The notes below the pieces were generated by a model. The model did not search any database and was not told where the DNA came from. It worked only from the letters and a program-made list of their open reading frames with translations. 64,000 bases of DNA, from positions 22,603-86,602 of the forward strand of contig NZ_JAOEEA010000017.1 in assembly GCF_029837695.1 (NCBI RefSeq). The letters run 5' to 3'. Both the position numbers and the translations under genes were made by a program. This DNA comes from Pseudomonas sp. GD04019. Lineage in GTDB: Bacteria > Pseudomonadota > Gammaproteobacteria > Pseudomonadales > Pseudomonadaceae. This document shows, in pieces, positions 24,855-33,351 of the stretch; position 1 is the stretch's first letter; each line of letters begins with the position of its first letter.

Positions 24855-25762
24855 CGCAAACCGTCCAGGGCCTGGCGGCTGCGTTCGAACCAGCCCAGCA
24901 GGTAGTCCGCCAGGGCCTGGGTGCGGCGCGGCAGGCTGCCCTGCCAGGGATGCACGAGGAACACCGGCGTACTGCGGGTCTGGTGATCGCGCAGCAGCCA
25001 GACCAGACGGCCGTCGGCCAGCTCGTCCTGCACCATGTAGGACGGCAGGCGCGCCACGCCGGCGCCGCTCAGCGCAGCCTTCTTCAACAGGCTGTAGTGG
25101 TTGCTGGCCAGGTTGCCGGACACCCGCACCCGCTCCAGCTGATGCTGGCGGTGGTACAGCCATTCCTCGAAACCGCTGTAGTGAGTGTTGAGCAGGCACT
25201 GGTGCGCACCCAGCTCGGCCGGCGTCTGCGGTTTGCCGTAGCGCGCCAGGTAGGCCGGCGCGGCGCAAGTGATCTCCTGCAGGGCGAACAGCGGCTTGGC
25301 CACCAGGCGCTCGTCCGGACTTACGCCGGAGCGGATGGCCAGGTCGAAGCCGTCGGCCACCAGGTCGCGGTAGACATTGGCCAGGTCCAGCTCGACCCGC
25401 ACCTGCGGATAGCGGCTGGCGAAATCCAGCAGCAGCGCATCGAAGAAGGTCTCGCCGAGGGACACCGGCACGGTCAGGCGCACCGTGCCGCTGACCTCCT
25501 CCTGCAGGCTGCGCACCACCTGGCGCGCGCGCTGGGCCTGGGCCTGCAGCGCCTGCGCCTCGGGCAGCAGGGCGGCGCCAGCCGCGGTCAGGTGCAGCTT
25601 GCGTGTGGTGCGGTGCAGCAGTTGGCTGCCGAGGCTGCGCTCCAGGCCGCTGATGCGTTTGGACAGCTGACCCTTGCTGCAGCCCAGGCGCTCGGCGGCG
25701 GCGGTAAAGCTGCCGGCTTCCACCAGCAGGGCGAAGGCGGCCAGGTCTTCCAGTTCGCTCAT
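24851..25762 (-). CDS. LysR family transcriptional regulator
   Basis: 303 residues. The N-terminal HTH (LEDLAAFALLVEAGSFTAAAERLGCSKGQLSKRISGLERSLGSQLLHRTTRKLHLT) is typical LysR. The effector-binding domain follows with the usual D-DLAIRSG strand. It is divergent from the short-chain dehydrogenase at 25876, which it probably controls through the dyad at 25786-25807. The target compound is unknown. Its last bases overlap the end of the OYE gene by four bases. Confidence 0.92.
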   Translation of the reverse strand: MSELEDLAAFALLVEAGSFTAAAERLGCSKGQLSKRISGLERSLGSQLLHRTTRKLHLTAAGAALLPEAQALQAQAQRARQVVRSLQEEVSGTVRLTVPVSLGETFFDALLLDFASRYPQVRVELDLANVYRDLVADGFDLAIRSGVSPDERLVAKPLFALQEITCAAPAYLARYGKPQTPAELGAHQCLLNTHYSGFEEWLYHRQHQLERVRVSGNLASNHYSLLKKAALSGAGVARLPSYMVQDELADGRLVWLLRDHQTRSTPVFLVHPWQGSLPRRTQALADYLLGWFERSRQALDGLR

Positions 25763-25785
25763 GGCGCGTCGCTCATTGTTTCCTT

Positions 25786-25807
25786 ATGAGAACCAAAGGT
25801 TTCACAT
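25786..25807. promoter_or_regulatory. imperfect dyad in the LysR-SDR intergenic region
   Basis: ATGAGAACC and GGTTTCACAT around a three-base centre form an imperfect inverted repeat 24 bases upstream of the LysR start. It is a candidate operator. Confidence 0.35.
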
Positions 25808-25875
25808 TGCCCGGATTATTGGCAACAGCGCAGCGCCTAAGCTGGCCCCGTCACTCACCAGTACGGAGCCACTCC

Positions 25876-26475
25876 ATGAAAATCATCCTGATCGGCGCCA
25901 GCGGCACCATCGGCCGCGCCATCGACAACGAGCTGAAAGACCGTCACCAGATCGTCCGCGTCGGCCGCAACAGCGGCGAGCTGCAGGTAGACATCACCGA
26001 CCAAGCCTCGATTCGCCGCCTGTTCGAGCAGACCGGCCCGTTCGACGCGCTGATCAGCGCCGCCGGCAACGGCCACTTCGGCCCGCTGGAAGAACTCACC
26101 GCCAAGGAATTCGCCGTGGGCCTGGACGACAAGCTGATGGGCCAGGTCAACCTGGTGTTGATCGGCCGCGAGTTCGCCAACGACGGCGCCTCCTTCACCC
26201 TCACCTCCGGCGTGCTCAGCGAAGACCCTATCCGTTTCGGCAGCGCCCTGAGCATGGTCAACGCGGCGGTCGACGGTTTCGTCCGTGGCGCCGCCATCGA
26301 GCTGCCGCGCGGCCTGCGCATCAACAGCGTGAGCCCGACCGTGCTGGAAGAGTCGCTGCCCAGCTACGGCCCCTACTTCCGCGGTTTCAAGGCAGTACCC
26401 GCAGCCACCGTGGCCATGGCCTACGCCAAGAGCGCGGAAGGCCGGCAGACCGGGCAGGTCTATCGCGTACTGTGA
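25876..26475 (+). CDS. short-chain dehydrogenase, short form
   Basis: 199 residues from ATG 25876 (GGAG upstream). The NADP-binding strand is KIILIGASGTIGRAI; ALISAAGNGHFGPLEEL follows. The substrate region has a shortened SDR core, with no complete Tyr-x-x-x-Lys: the segment where it should sit is GSALSMVNAAVDGFVRGAAIELP. This is the ~200-residue short-form SDR found beside LysR regulators in many Pseudomonas. The missing Tyr/Lys pair raises the question of whether it is a catalytic reductase or a binding protein. Divergent from the LysR gene. Confidence 0.85.
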   Translation: MKIILIGASGTIGRAIDNELKDRHQIVRVGRNSGELQVDITDQASIRRLFEQTGPFDALISAAGNGHFGPLEELTAKEFAVGLDDKLMGQVNLVLIGREFANDGASFTLTSGVLSEDPIRFGSALSMVNAAVDGFVRGAAIELPRGLRINSVSPTVLEESLPSYGPYFRGFKAVPAATVAMAYAKSAEGRQTGQVYRVL

Positions 26476-26543
26476 TCCCGGCGGTTGCCTGAGCGTGCCA
26501 GCGGTGGCACCGTGGTGGGGTGTTTCAGACAAGGACGCCCCTC

Positions 26544-26846
26544 ATGACCCGATCACTGCAACTCTCCGCCCTGCTCGCCTGCACACTGCTGGCCGCCTGT
26601 TCCTCCAGCCCGGACAAACCGGCCGCCGCGAGCAAGGGCGATGGCCGCTGCAACGCCGAGGCGGTGCAACACCTGGTGGACAAGCGCATCACCACCGAGA
26701 TGGCCGAGGAAGCCCGCGCAGAAGCCGGCGCCGAGCACCTGCGGGTGACCCAGCCGAACCAGCCGGTGACCATGGACTACAACCCGCAGCGCCTGAACAT
26801 CGACATCGACGAAGACGACACCATCATCCGCCTGAACTGCGGCTGA
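26544..26846 (+). CDS. I78-family peptidase-inhibitor-like lipoprotein
   Basis: 100 residues, with AAGGA upstream of ATG 26544. The signal ends in the lipobox LLAAC, so the protein is predicted to be membrane-anchored. The mature part (RCNAEAVQHLVDKRIT... LRVTQPNQPVTMDYNPQRLNIDIDEDDTIIRLNCG) matches the I78 inhibitor family, including the TMDYNPQRLNI loop and the terminal CG. Family members inhibit serine proteases or associate with envelope enzymes. Its stop codon overlaps the start of the next gene by one base (TGATG). Confidence 0.85.
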   Translation: MTRSLQLSALLACTLLAACSSSPDKPAAASKGDGRCNAEAVQHLVDKRITTEMAEEARAEAGAEHLRVTQPNQPVTMDYNPQRLNIDIDEDDTIIRLNCG

Positions 26847-27298
26847 TGCGTGCGCTGCTCTGCGCCCTGCTTGCCACCTGCGTGGTCGGCCAGGCCACGG
26901 CGCTGGGCCGGGAAGTCGGCTACGGCGAGACCCGCGAGCAGTTCGCCAGCCTGCGCCAGGTGCTCGACTGCGGCAGCTGGAAGATTGGCGAAAACCACGG
27001 CGACCTGCGCCTGCTGCGCTACTCGCAATACGGCCAGGACCTGATCTTCGTCGACCGCATCGCTCCGGATGAGGCGGGTACAACCTGGCGGGTGGAACAG
27101 GGCTACGGCTTCGCTGAGGTCAACAACGACCACGCCGAACTGAGCTTCGCCCGCCTCAGCTGCTCCAGCGATGGCGCCACCCGGGTCACGGTGGAAGGTC
27201 TGGCCGAGAATGGCCACGAGCAGAGTGACTGGCAGATCCGCATCGACCTGAACCTCGACAGCGGCACCTACCGCTACGACGCCAGCCCCGCCGAATAA
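26846..27298 (+). CDS. secreted hypothetical protein
   Basis: 150 residues. A classic signal peptide MRALLCALLATCVVGQATALG leads a soluble protein rich in polar residues. The two cysteines in LRQVLDCGSWKIG and ARLSCSSDGATR probably form a disulfide. The repeated GYGETREQF and GYGFAEV segments contain aromatic pairs. No family is recognised. It is coupled to the I78 lipoprotein gene and presumably works with it in the envelope. The 3' end overlaps the converging monooxygenase gene by 25 bases. Confidence 0.72.
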   Translation: MRALLCALLATCVVGQATALGREVGYGETREQFASLRQVLDCGSWKIGENHGDLRLLRYSQYGQDLIFVDRIAPDEAGTTWRVEQGYGFAEVNNDHAELSFARLSCSSDGATRVTVEGLAENGHEQSDWQIRIDLNLDSGTYRYDASPAE

Positions 27299-27582
27299 CC
27301 CTCGACGCGCATCTCCATACGCCGGATCAGGCCGCTGTCCACCAGGCGGCCGAGCAGCTGCATGTGCGGCAGTTGCAGGTGTGCCTGCAGCGCCTGCTCG
27401 GAATCCCACTGCCCGCGCAGCTGCCACTGCTCGGGGCACTGCTGGTCGTGCAGCAGCTCGCAGCCATGGCAGGCGGCATCGCGCCTGGCCCGCAGCAACA
27501 ACTCGCACAGACGCAGGCCGAGCTCCTCGCCGTGGCCTTCCCGGGCCTGGAAGCGGACCAGGCTGGTGATTGCTTGATTCAT
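27274..27582 (-). CDS. antibiotic biosynthesis monooxygenase (ABM) domain protein
   Basis: 102 residues. ITSLVRFQAREGHGEELGLRLCELLLRARRDAACHGCELLHDQQCPEQWQLRGQWDSEQALQAHLQLPHM follows the ABM ferredoxin-like fold: the RFQAREG strand, the ACHGC/EL strand and the W-SE-AL helix. ABM proteins include quinone and polyketide monooxygenases and heme-degrading enzymes, but many small members are unassigned. It follows the SDR gene by 46 bases on the same strand, both likely controlled by the divergent AraC regulator. The 3' end overlaps the converging secreted-protein gene. Confidence 0.82.
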   Translation of the reverse strand: MNQAITSLVRFQAREGHGEELGLRLCELLLRARRDAACHGCELLHDQQCPEQWQLRGQWDSEQALQAHLQLPHMQLLGRLVDSGLIRRMEMRVEGYSAGLAS

Positions 27583-27628
27583 CTTGTGTCTCCTGCAGGC
27601 GCCGCCCCTTGCGAGGCGGCGCAGCGGA

Positions 27629-28366
27629 TCAGTAGGCGCTGGAGGTGGGACGGATCACCAGCTCGCTGACATCCACCGCGGCCGGCTGGTCGATGGCATA
27701 GGCGATCGCTTCGGCGATGGCGCTGGCCGGAATCGCGTCGCGGCGGAACTCGCGGATCATCTCCAGGGTGGCGCCATCGGAGATGGTCTCGGCCAGGTCC
27801 GACTCGGTGACGCCCGGCGATACCACGGTGACGCGGATATCGGCGCCCACTTCCTGGCGCAGCGCCTCGGACAGCGACACCACCGCCGCCTTGGTCGCGC
27901 AGTACACGGCGCCGGTGGCGATCGGCTTGTAGGCGCCGATGGAGGCGACGTTGATGATCTGCCCGGCGCGGCGCTGCTGCATGCCCGGCAGCACGGCGGC
28001 GATGCCGTGCAGAACGCCGCGGATATTGACGTCGATCATGCGGTTCCACTCGCCAATCTTCAGCGCCGCCATGGGTGACAGCGGCATCACCCCGGCGTTG
28101 TTGATCAGTACGTCGACCCGACCGAAACGCTCCAGGGCCAGGTCGACCAGGGCCTGCACCTCTTCCTCGCGGGCCACATCGGTGGCGCGGTACTCGGCCG
28201 TGCCGCCCTGGTTGCGGATATCCGCGGCCAGCGCTTCCAGGCGCTCGCTGCGGCGGGCACCGAGTACCACGCGGGCGCCCTGGCTGGCCAGCAGGCGGGC
28301 GGTGGCTTCGCCGATGCCGCTGCTGGCTCCGGTGATGACGATGACTTTCTCTGCGATCTGCGACAT
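27629..28366 (-). CDS. SDR family oxidoreductase
   Basis: 245 residues from ATG 28366, chosen because GAGGAA lies upstream. Motifs: VIVITGASSGIGEATA, NNAGVMPLS and the active-site IGAYKPIATGAVYCATKAAV with the Tyr-x-x-x-Lys pair. This is a classical NADP-dependent SDR of the YdfG type. It is the first gene of an operon with the ABM protein, divergent from an AraC-family regulator. Three copies of a TGCCTGATC element (two direct, one inverted) lie in the shared upstream region. Confidence 0.9.
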   Translation of the reverse strand: MSQIAEKVIVITGASSGIGEATARLLASQGARVVLGARRSERLEALAADIRNQGGTAEYRATDVAREEEVQALVDLALERFGRVDVLINNAGVMPLSPMAALKIGEWNRMIDVNIRGVLHGIAAVLPGMQQRRAGQIINVASIGAYKPIATGAVYCATKAAVVSLSEALRQEVGADIRVTVVSPGVTESDLAETISDGATLEMIREFRRDAIPASAIAEAIAYAIDQPAAVDVSELVIRPTSSAY

Positions 28367-28462
28367 GAGCTGTTCCTCGGCAAGCGGCGCGCAAGTGGCG
28401 CCGGGACGAGGCAGAGATTGCGCTTGGACCATCGGCGGTCGTTAGCCGGAAACTGTCGACGA

Positions 28463-28561
28463 CTTGCCTGATCCTGCAAACCATCCACGATCAGGCACTA
28501 GGCTTAGCAGACTATGACGAGTCGGTTTGCCCAAAACTGCCGTGCTCTTGCCTGATCCTGC
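28463..28561. promoter_or_regulatory. repeated AraC-type binding sites between the SDR operon and araC-like gene
   Basis: The 15-mer CTTGCCTGATCCTGC occurs at 28463-28477 and exactly again at 28547-28561, 84 bases apart (about eight helical turns). Its core in inverted form, GATCAGGCA, lies at 28489-28497. Confidence 0.7.
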
Positions 28562-28623
28562 CGATACCCGCCGAACCGCCACAGAGTGCGCGTATGCTTG
28601 CGGCAACGGAGGAGACCCGCGCC

Positions 28624-29541
28624 ATGCCCAACGTCGAGAATGCCGAACAGAACCTGGAAGGCCAGCGCTGCGAGCTGGCCGGGCTGATTGCCCAATACTG
28701 TGCCGATGGCGGCATAGTCGAGACGGCGATCCCCGGCCTGGCGCTGTACCGCGCCACCGCGCCGTCGCCCATCGTCCACACCCTGTACCGCCCGGCCCTG
28801 TGCATCATGGCCCAGGGGCAGAAGGTGGTGCGCCTGGAGGGCGAGGTCTATTGCTACGACCCGCTGCATTACCTGGTGGCCTCGGTGACCCTGCCGGTCA
28901 CTGGCGAAGTCACGGTGGCCGCGGTGGAGCAGCCATACCTGAGCCTGCGCCTGGATATCGACCCGGCCGAGCTGGCCAGCCTGATCGCCAGCGCCGGGCC
29001 CATCGGTGTGCCCAACCAGGGCAGCGGCCGCGGCCTGCATGTCGACCGCCTCGACGCCCCGCTGCTGGACGCCGTGCTGCGCCTGGTGCGCCTGCTCGAC
29101 AACCCGCGCGACATCGCCATGCTCGCCCCGCTGGTGCAGCGCGAGATCCTCTACCGCCTGCTGCACAGCCCCCAGGGCCAGTTGCTGCGCGATATCGCCA
29201 CGGCGGACAGCCAGGCCCACCGGGTCAACCGCGCCATCGAGTGGCTCAACCAGCACTACGGCGAGCCGCTGCGTATCGAGGAGCTGGCCAAGGTGGCCAA
29301 CCTCAGCACCTCCACCCTGCACCACCGCTTCAAGGCGCTGACCGCCATGAGCCCGCTGCAGTACCAGAAGCAGCTGCGCCTGCAGGAAGCACGACGGCTG
29401 ATGCTGTGCGAAAACCTGGATGTATCGAGTGCCGGCTACCGGGTCGGCTACGAGAGCCCGTCGCAATTCAGCCGCGAATACAGCCGACTGTTCGGCGAGC
29501 CGCCGGTGCGCGACCTGGCTCGGTTGCGCAACGCGGTCTGA
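28624..29541 (+). CDS. AraC family regulator with AraC_N domain
   Basis: 305 residues from ATG 28624, with GGAGGAG nine bases upstream; another ATG at 28594 lacks a site. The N-terminal ~190 residues form the AraC_N cupin-like effector domain (PALCIMAQGQKVVRLEGEVYCYDPLHYLVASVTLPVTGEV). The C-terminus has two HTH motifs (RIEELAKVANLSTSTLHHRFKALTAMSPLQYQKQLRLQEARRLM). This family regulates adjacent SDR genes in response to aldehydes or quinones. Repeated sites upstream probably bind this protein. The divergent SDR-ABM operon is its likely target. Confidence 0.92.
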   Translation: MPNVENAEQNLEGQRCELAGLIAQYCADGGIVETAIPGLALYRATAPSPIVHTLYRPALCIMAQGQKVVRLEGEVYCYDPLHYLVASVTLPVTGEVTVAAVEQPYLSLRLDIDPAELASLIASAGPIGVPNQGSGRGLHVDRLDAPLLDAVLRLVRLLDNPRDIAMLAPLVQREILYRLLHSPQGQLLRDIATADSQAHRVNRAIEWLNQHYGEPLRIEELAKVANLSTSTLHHRFKALTAMSPLQYQKQLRLQEARRLMLCENLDVSSAGYRVGYESPSQFSREYSRLFGEPPVRDLARLRNAV

Positions 29542-29606
29542 GCCTCTGGAGAGTATTGCTGGGACCCGTTAGGCTGGCGGCCCGATGACCATGACAAGGA
29601 CGCCAC

Positions 29607-31868
29607 ATGTCTCGAATGCTGTTCGGTGGCCTGCTGGCCCTGTTCGGTGCCCCCTGCCTTAGCGCAACGGAAAGCACGACCCCGAACATTCCCCCCCTGA
29701 GCCAGGTCTGGTTCAAGCCAACCCTGCAAGAAGATCACGCCCCCATCTGCGCTGAACTGCTGCATGCCGCCAAACAGGTCTTTGTTGGAACGGATGCAAG
29801 CCTGAGCGCACTGGAGCTTCGCGGCCTGCAGGAGGTGGAGCCGAGAAAACACAGTCAGCGACGCGAAGACGGCTCCAGCATCCACTTTGGTATTTACACC
29901 CATCCGGGGTGCGGTGGGGGCTGCGAGCAGTATCAGATAGTGGCCGGCGCCACGCCTCTGGACTATCACCCCAGCGTGGCAGACGAGCAACTCAACCAGA
30001 GTCCCGAACGCAGCAGCAGTGCCCCTCGGTTGTTCGTCGACGACAGTCGGCAACTTTTGACCATCAGCGACGATGCCGCCCCTGACAGCCTCGCGAAAAA
30101 TCTCTTCCTGCACAGGCTCGATGCCGGTCTCCGTTGGACACCGGTCTGTCAGGTGAAGATGGCGCCCACGCGAGATACAGCAGCTGCGCCTGCCGAGCTC
30201 GCACCCGCCCTGCGCGCCCTTGACAGGCTCGCCGGCAGCATGGGCAGCCTGTCCCAGGGCTACGGGGATTGCGGCTCATTGCGGGCGGGCGAGTGGAGAG
30301 CGTCTCGATTGCCTGAAGATCTGTGGCTGGCGCTCTATCGCCCCTGGATGCTCTACACGCAAAACGATGGCTACAGAAACTCGCAACAGGGCTTCCAGAC
30401 CGCCGAGCGCGCCCTGGAACAATGGGCGCTCACCGGAATAGTCGAATTCAGAACCGCGCATGAATACCGCAACGCATTGGAGAAGGCCTATCAGGCACTC
30501 GCCAAATTCTATTCTTCGGCTTTCGAGTGGCCAGCCGAACAGTCCATAAGCATCGCTCGCTCGACTCTGAACAGCGCGGTGGGCCATGCGCTGGCCTTCC
30601 CGTCCTCTGGCTATGCCCCCTTTCCTGAAAGCGAGCGCCCCTTGCGCCGAGCGATTCTTGAGGCACGCCCCATAGAGGAAATCCGCCAGATCGGCGGAGC
30701 CTTGAGCGACCTGAGCATCGCCATCGAACACCCTCGAGCCATGCAGCTTCTGCTGGAGCAGGGTAGCGATCCAGACCAGACCAATCCCTTCGGCAAGACG
30801 CCGTTGATGTACGCCGCCCAGTACAACCAGCTTGAGACCGCACGCCTGCTGCTGGCAGCCGGGGCGAACGCCAACGCCATGACGATCTTGCCCGACGACA
30901 GATGCTCTTACACACTGAACACCAGCAAGATGACCGCCTTGCACTATGCGGCGCGCTATGCGTCGGCGGAGCTGACGGAGCTGCTACTGCAGAAGGGGGC
31001 AGCACCCTTTATCCGCAGCGTCAGCAGTGCCTATCGGGACGGCAGGACCGGCACCCCGCAGGAATGGCTAAGACGCCATACCGCAATCGATGCCAAGGAG
31101 CCTAATCCGCATCTCTCGGCCGCCCAGGCCAGCACGCTGGAGCAGGCCCTGCAGGCTCCGTCGCCCAAGCAACTAAGGCAACAGGCCAAGCAGCTGACGC
31201 TAAAGGCGGAGAAGGACTATGCCGAAGAGCGCGCGCTCCCCGCCTACCATGCACTGTTGCTGGCCCGGGAGGCCTCGCCGCAGGATGGCCGCATACTGAG
31301 CAACCTTTCCCTGGTCGCGTTCAAGCTGGGCAAGCAGGGAACTGCGCTGGAGGCAGGCCAACAACTGCTCGATAGCAGCCAGGATGCCAGGCTGCTGGCC
31401 AACGCTTGGTTCAACCAGGGCCTAGTCTGCGAAAGCGAAGGCTGGACGTCCTACAACGGGCGCACCTACTGCCGCAGCGGCAGTGTCTATGCGTATTACC
31501 GTGCAGCAAGCCTGGGTGGTACGCCTGCTCGTCAAGACAAGCTACTGGCCCAGTTCCGTGCCGCCAATAGGGTCCACTGCCGGCTCATCTATGGCGAAGA
31601 GGAAGTCGACATACTCGTGCAAGACGACTCTCGCTCGACGGGCAACGGCTCCTGGATCGGCCAGACGCTCTATGCGCTTTACCCATCAGCCGTTCATTTA
31701 CAGGCCGGGGATTTTTCCTGGCGGGTAAAGGACCGCACCATCCAACCACGCGAAGTTGGCACCCTAGAGTTCGGCGAATGGCGTTTGAGTGTTCTGGAGA
31801 GCCATGAATCGCTGGGTAATGCGCCGCTGCAAGTGGGTAGCGATAGCTGCGTCGCAGTACGGCAATAG
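29607..31868 (+). CDS. secreted ankyrin-repeat protein with TPR-like tail
   Basis: 753 residues. The start has AGGA upstream, and a signal peptide MSRMLFGGLLALFGAPCLSA leads into a periplasmic protein. Residues 1-340 are a novel Cys/Asn-rich region without a recognised fold. Ankyrin-like repeats follow (FGKTPLMYAAQYNQLETARLLLAAGANAN and MTALHYAARYASAELTELLLQKGA, about 394-475). Then comes a TPR-like helical block (YHALLLAREASPQDGRILSNLSLVAFKLGKQGTALEAGQQLL, about 545-600) and a C-terminal beta domain. Codon use is less GC-biased than in the neighbours. The function is unknown. Confidence 0.82.
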   Translation: MSRMLFGGLLALFGAPCLSATESTTPNIPPLSQVWFKPTLQEDHAPICAELLHAAKQVFVGTDASLSALELRGLQEVEPRKHSQRREDGSSIHFGIYTHPGCGGGCEQYQIVAGATPLDYHPSVADEQLNQSPERSSSAPRLFVDDSRQLLTISDDAAPDSLAKNLFLHRLDAGLRWTPVCQVKMAPTRDTAAAPAELAPALRALDRLAGSMGSLSQGYGDCGSLRAGEWRASRLPEDLWLALYRPWMLYTQNDGYRNSQQGFQTAERALEQWALTGIVEFRTAHEYRNALEKAYQALAKFYSSAFEWPAEQSISIARSTLNSAVGHALAFPSSGYAPFPESERPLRRAILEARPIEEIRQIGGALSDLSIAIEHPRAMQLLLEQGSDPDQTNPFGKTPLMYAAQYNQLETARLLLAAGANANAMTILPDDRCSYTLNTSKMTALHYAARYASAELTELLLQKGAAPFIRSVSSAYRDGRTGTPQEWLRRHTAIDAKEPNPHLSAAQASTLEQALQAPSPKQLRQQAKQLTLKAEKDYAEERALPAYHALLLAREASPQDGRILSNLSLVAFKLGKQGTALEAGQQLLDSSQDARLLANAWFNQGLVCESEGWTSYNGRTYCRSGSVYAYYRAASLGGTPARQDKLLAQFRAANRVHCRLIYGEEEVDILVQDDSRSTGNGSWIGQTLYALYPSAVHLQAGDFSWRVKDRTIQPREVGTLEFGEWRLSVLESHESLGNAPLQVGSDSCVAVRQ

Positions 31869-32783
31869 CTACCAGTCCAGCGCGATTGCGCTCTCAAAGC
31901 TGCGCGGCTCGCCGCTCAGCGGGTCGGCGAAGTCCAGGCTGTGCGCCAGCAGCTTGAGCGGGCGGGTGAAGTCGTCAACGCCCTTCTCATCGACCAGCTG
32001 CGGATAGAAGGTGTCGTTGCAGATCGGCGCGCCCAGCGCGGCCATGTGCACGCGCAGCTGGTGCTGCTTGCCGGTGACCGGGAACAGCCGGTAGCGCCAC
32101 AGCTCGCCATGGCGCTCCAACACCTCCAGCAGGGTCTCGCTGTTCGGCGCGCCGTCCACCTCACGCATGCGGAAGAACGGCTCGCCCTTCTCCAGGCGGC
32201 TGTGCCGGTGCAGCGGGAACTCGTGTTGCGGCAGCGCCGGGGCAATGGCCTGGTAGCGCTTGTCGATGCGCCGCTCGCGGAACAGCGCCTGGTAGGCGCC
32301 GCGGCTGGCGGGCTCGGCGGAGAACAGCACCAGCCCGGCGGTGTGCCGGTCGATGCGGTGCAACGGCGCCAGGTGCGGGTTGCCGGTCTCGCGCACCAGG
32401 CGGGTGAGCAGAGTCTCCTCGGCGTAGTCGCCGGCCGGCATCACCGGCAGGAAGTGCGGCTTGTCCGCCACCAGCAGGTGCTGGTCCTGGTAGACGATGC
32501 GGGCCTGGAACGGGATCTTCCGTTCGTTCTCGATCTCGCGGAAATACTGCACCCGCAGCGCCTCGCGGTACGGAGCCTCGGGGCCCAGCGGGCGATCCTG
32601 GTCGTCCAGCACCAGGCCGCGGGCCATGCGCTGCAGCCAGGTGTCGCGGGAAATCTGCGGGAAGCGCGCGCACAGGCAATCGAGCACGGTCGGCCAGTTG
32701 CCGGCCGGCAGGTGCAGGTAACTGGGGCGAACGTTGAGCGGGCGCGAGGACATGGCTAGGGGCTTGTTGACGAGGCTGCGCAT
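31869..32783 (-). CDS. RluA-family pseudouridine synthase
   Basis: 304 residues. The catalytic motif HRIDRHTAGLVLF (Asp145) is that of the RluA family. GKQHQLRVHMAALGAPI is the second signature. An N-terminal extension lacks a clear S4 domain. ATG 32783 has GAGGA only four bases ahead, and ATG 32753 lacks a site, so the start is uncertain. The enzyme isomerises a uridine in rRNA or tRNA; the target is not determined. It stands alone, converging with the ankyrin gene with its stop flush against it. Confidence 0.9.
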   Translation of the reverse strand: MRSLVNKPLAMSSRPLNVRPSYLHLPAGNWPTVLDCLCARFPQISRDTWLQRMARGLVLDDQDRPLGPEAPYREALRVQYFREIENERKIPFQARIVYQDQHLLVADKPHFLPVMPAGDYAEETLLTRLVRETGNPHLAPLHRIDRHTAGLVLFSAEPASRGAYQALFRERRIDKRYQAIAPALPQHEFPLHRHSRLEKGEPFFRMREVDGAPNSETLLEVLERHGELWRYRLFPVTGKQHQLRVHMAALGAPICNDTFYPQLVDEKGVDDFTRPLKLLAHSLDFADPLSGEPRSFESAIALDW

Positions 32784-32866
32784 TATTCCTCAGAGCGGGG
32801 AAAAACGCCGCCCCGCTCGTCTGCGCCGACTAGGCTGTTGGGCGACCATCACAGGGAGGCTCCACC

Positions 32867-33271
32867 ATGCTCAAGACCTACCACGGCAGCTGCCATTGCA
32901 AGCAGGTGCGCTTCAGCGCGCGGATCGACCTGGCCAAGGGCACTGGCAAGTGCAACTGCAGCTTCTGCGTCAAGGCGCGCAACTGGAGCGTGCTGCTCAA
33001 GCCCGATGCCCTGCGGCTGGAGAGCGGCGAGGAGGCGCTGAGCGGCTACCAGTTCAACACCTTCAGCGCCCACCACCTGTTCTGCAAGCACTGCGGCATC
33101 CGCACCTTCACGCGCGGTGACATCCCGGAGATCGGCGGCGCCTTCGTCTCGGTGAGCCTGGCCAGCCTGGACGACCTGAGCCCGGACGAACTGCTGGCCG
33201 CGCCCGTGCACCATGCCGACGGCCTCCACGACAACTGGATGGAGACGCCCGCCGAGATCCGCCATCTGTAG
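32867..33271 (+). CDS. GFA family (CENP-V/GFA domain) protein
   Basis: 134 residues. The zinc-binding cysteines are in HGSCHCKQVRF (Cys9, Cys11), GKCNCSFC (Cys29, Cys31, Cys34) and FCKHCGIRTF (Cys73, Cys76), matching the GFA fold. The name comes from Gfa, a glutathione-dependent formaldehyde-activating enzyme, but most family members have other or unknown roles. AGGGAGG precedes the ATG. It has no obvious operon partner. Confidence 0.9.
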   Translation: MLKTYHGSCHCKQVRFSARIDLAKGTGKCNCSFCVKARNWSVLLKPDALRLESGEEALSGYQFNTFSAHHLFCKHCGIRTFTRGDIPEIGGAFVSVSLASLDDLSPDELLAAPVHHADGLHDNWMETPAEIRHL

Positions 33272-33351
33272 GGCTCGATCCGCGCGCCGCTGTAACTGCC
33301 GGGATCTGCCTCGGCGGCGCAGGATAGTCGCTCGATATCCGAGGAGTCCTG

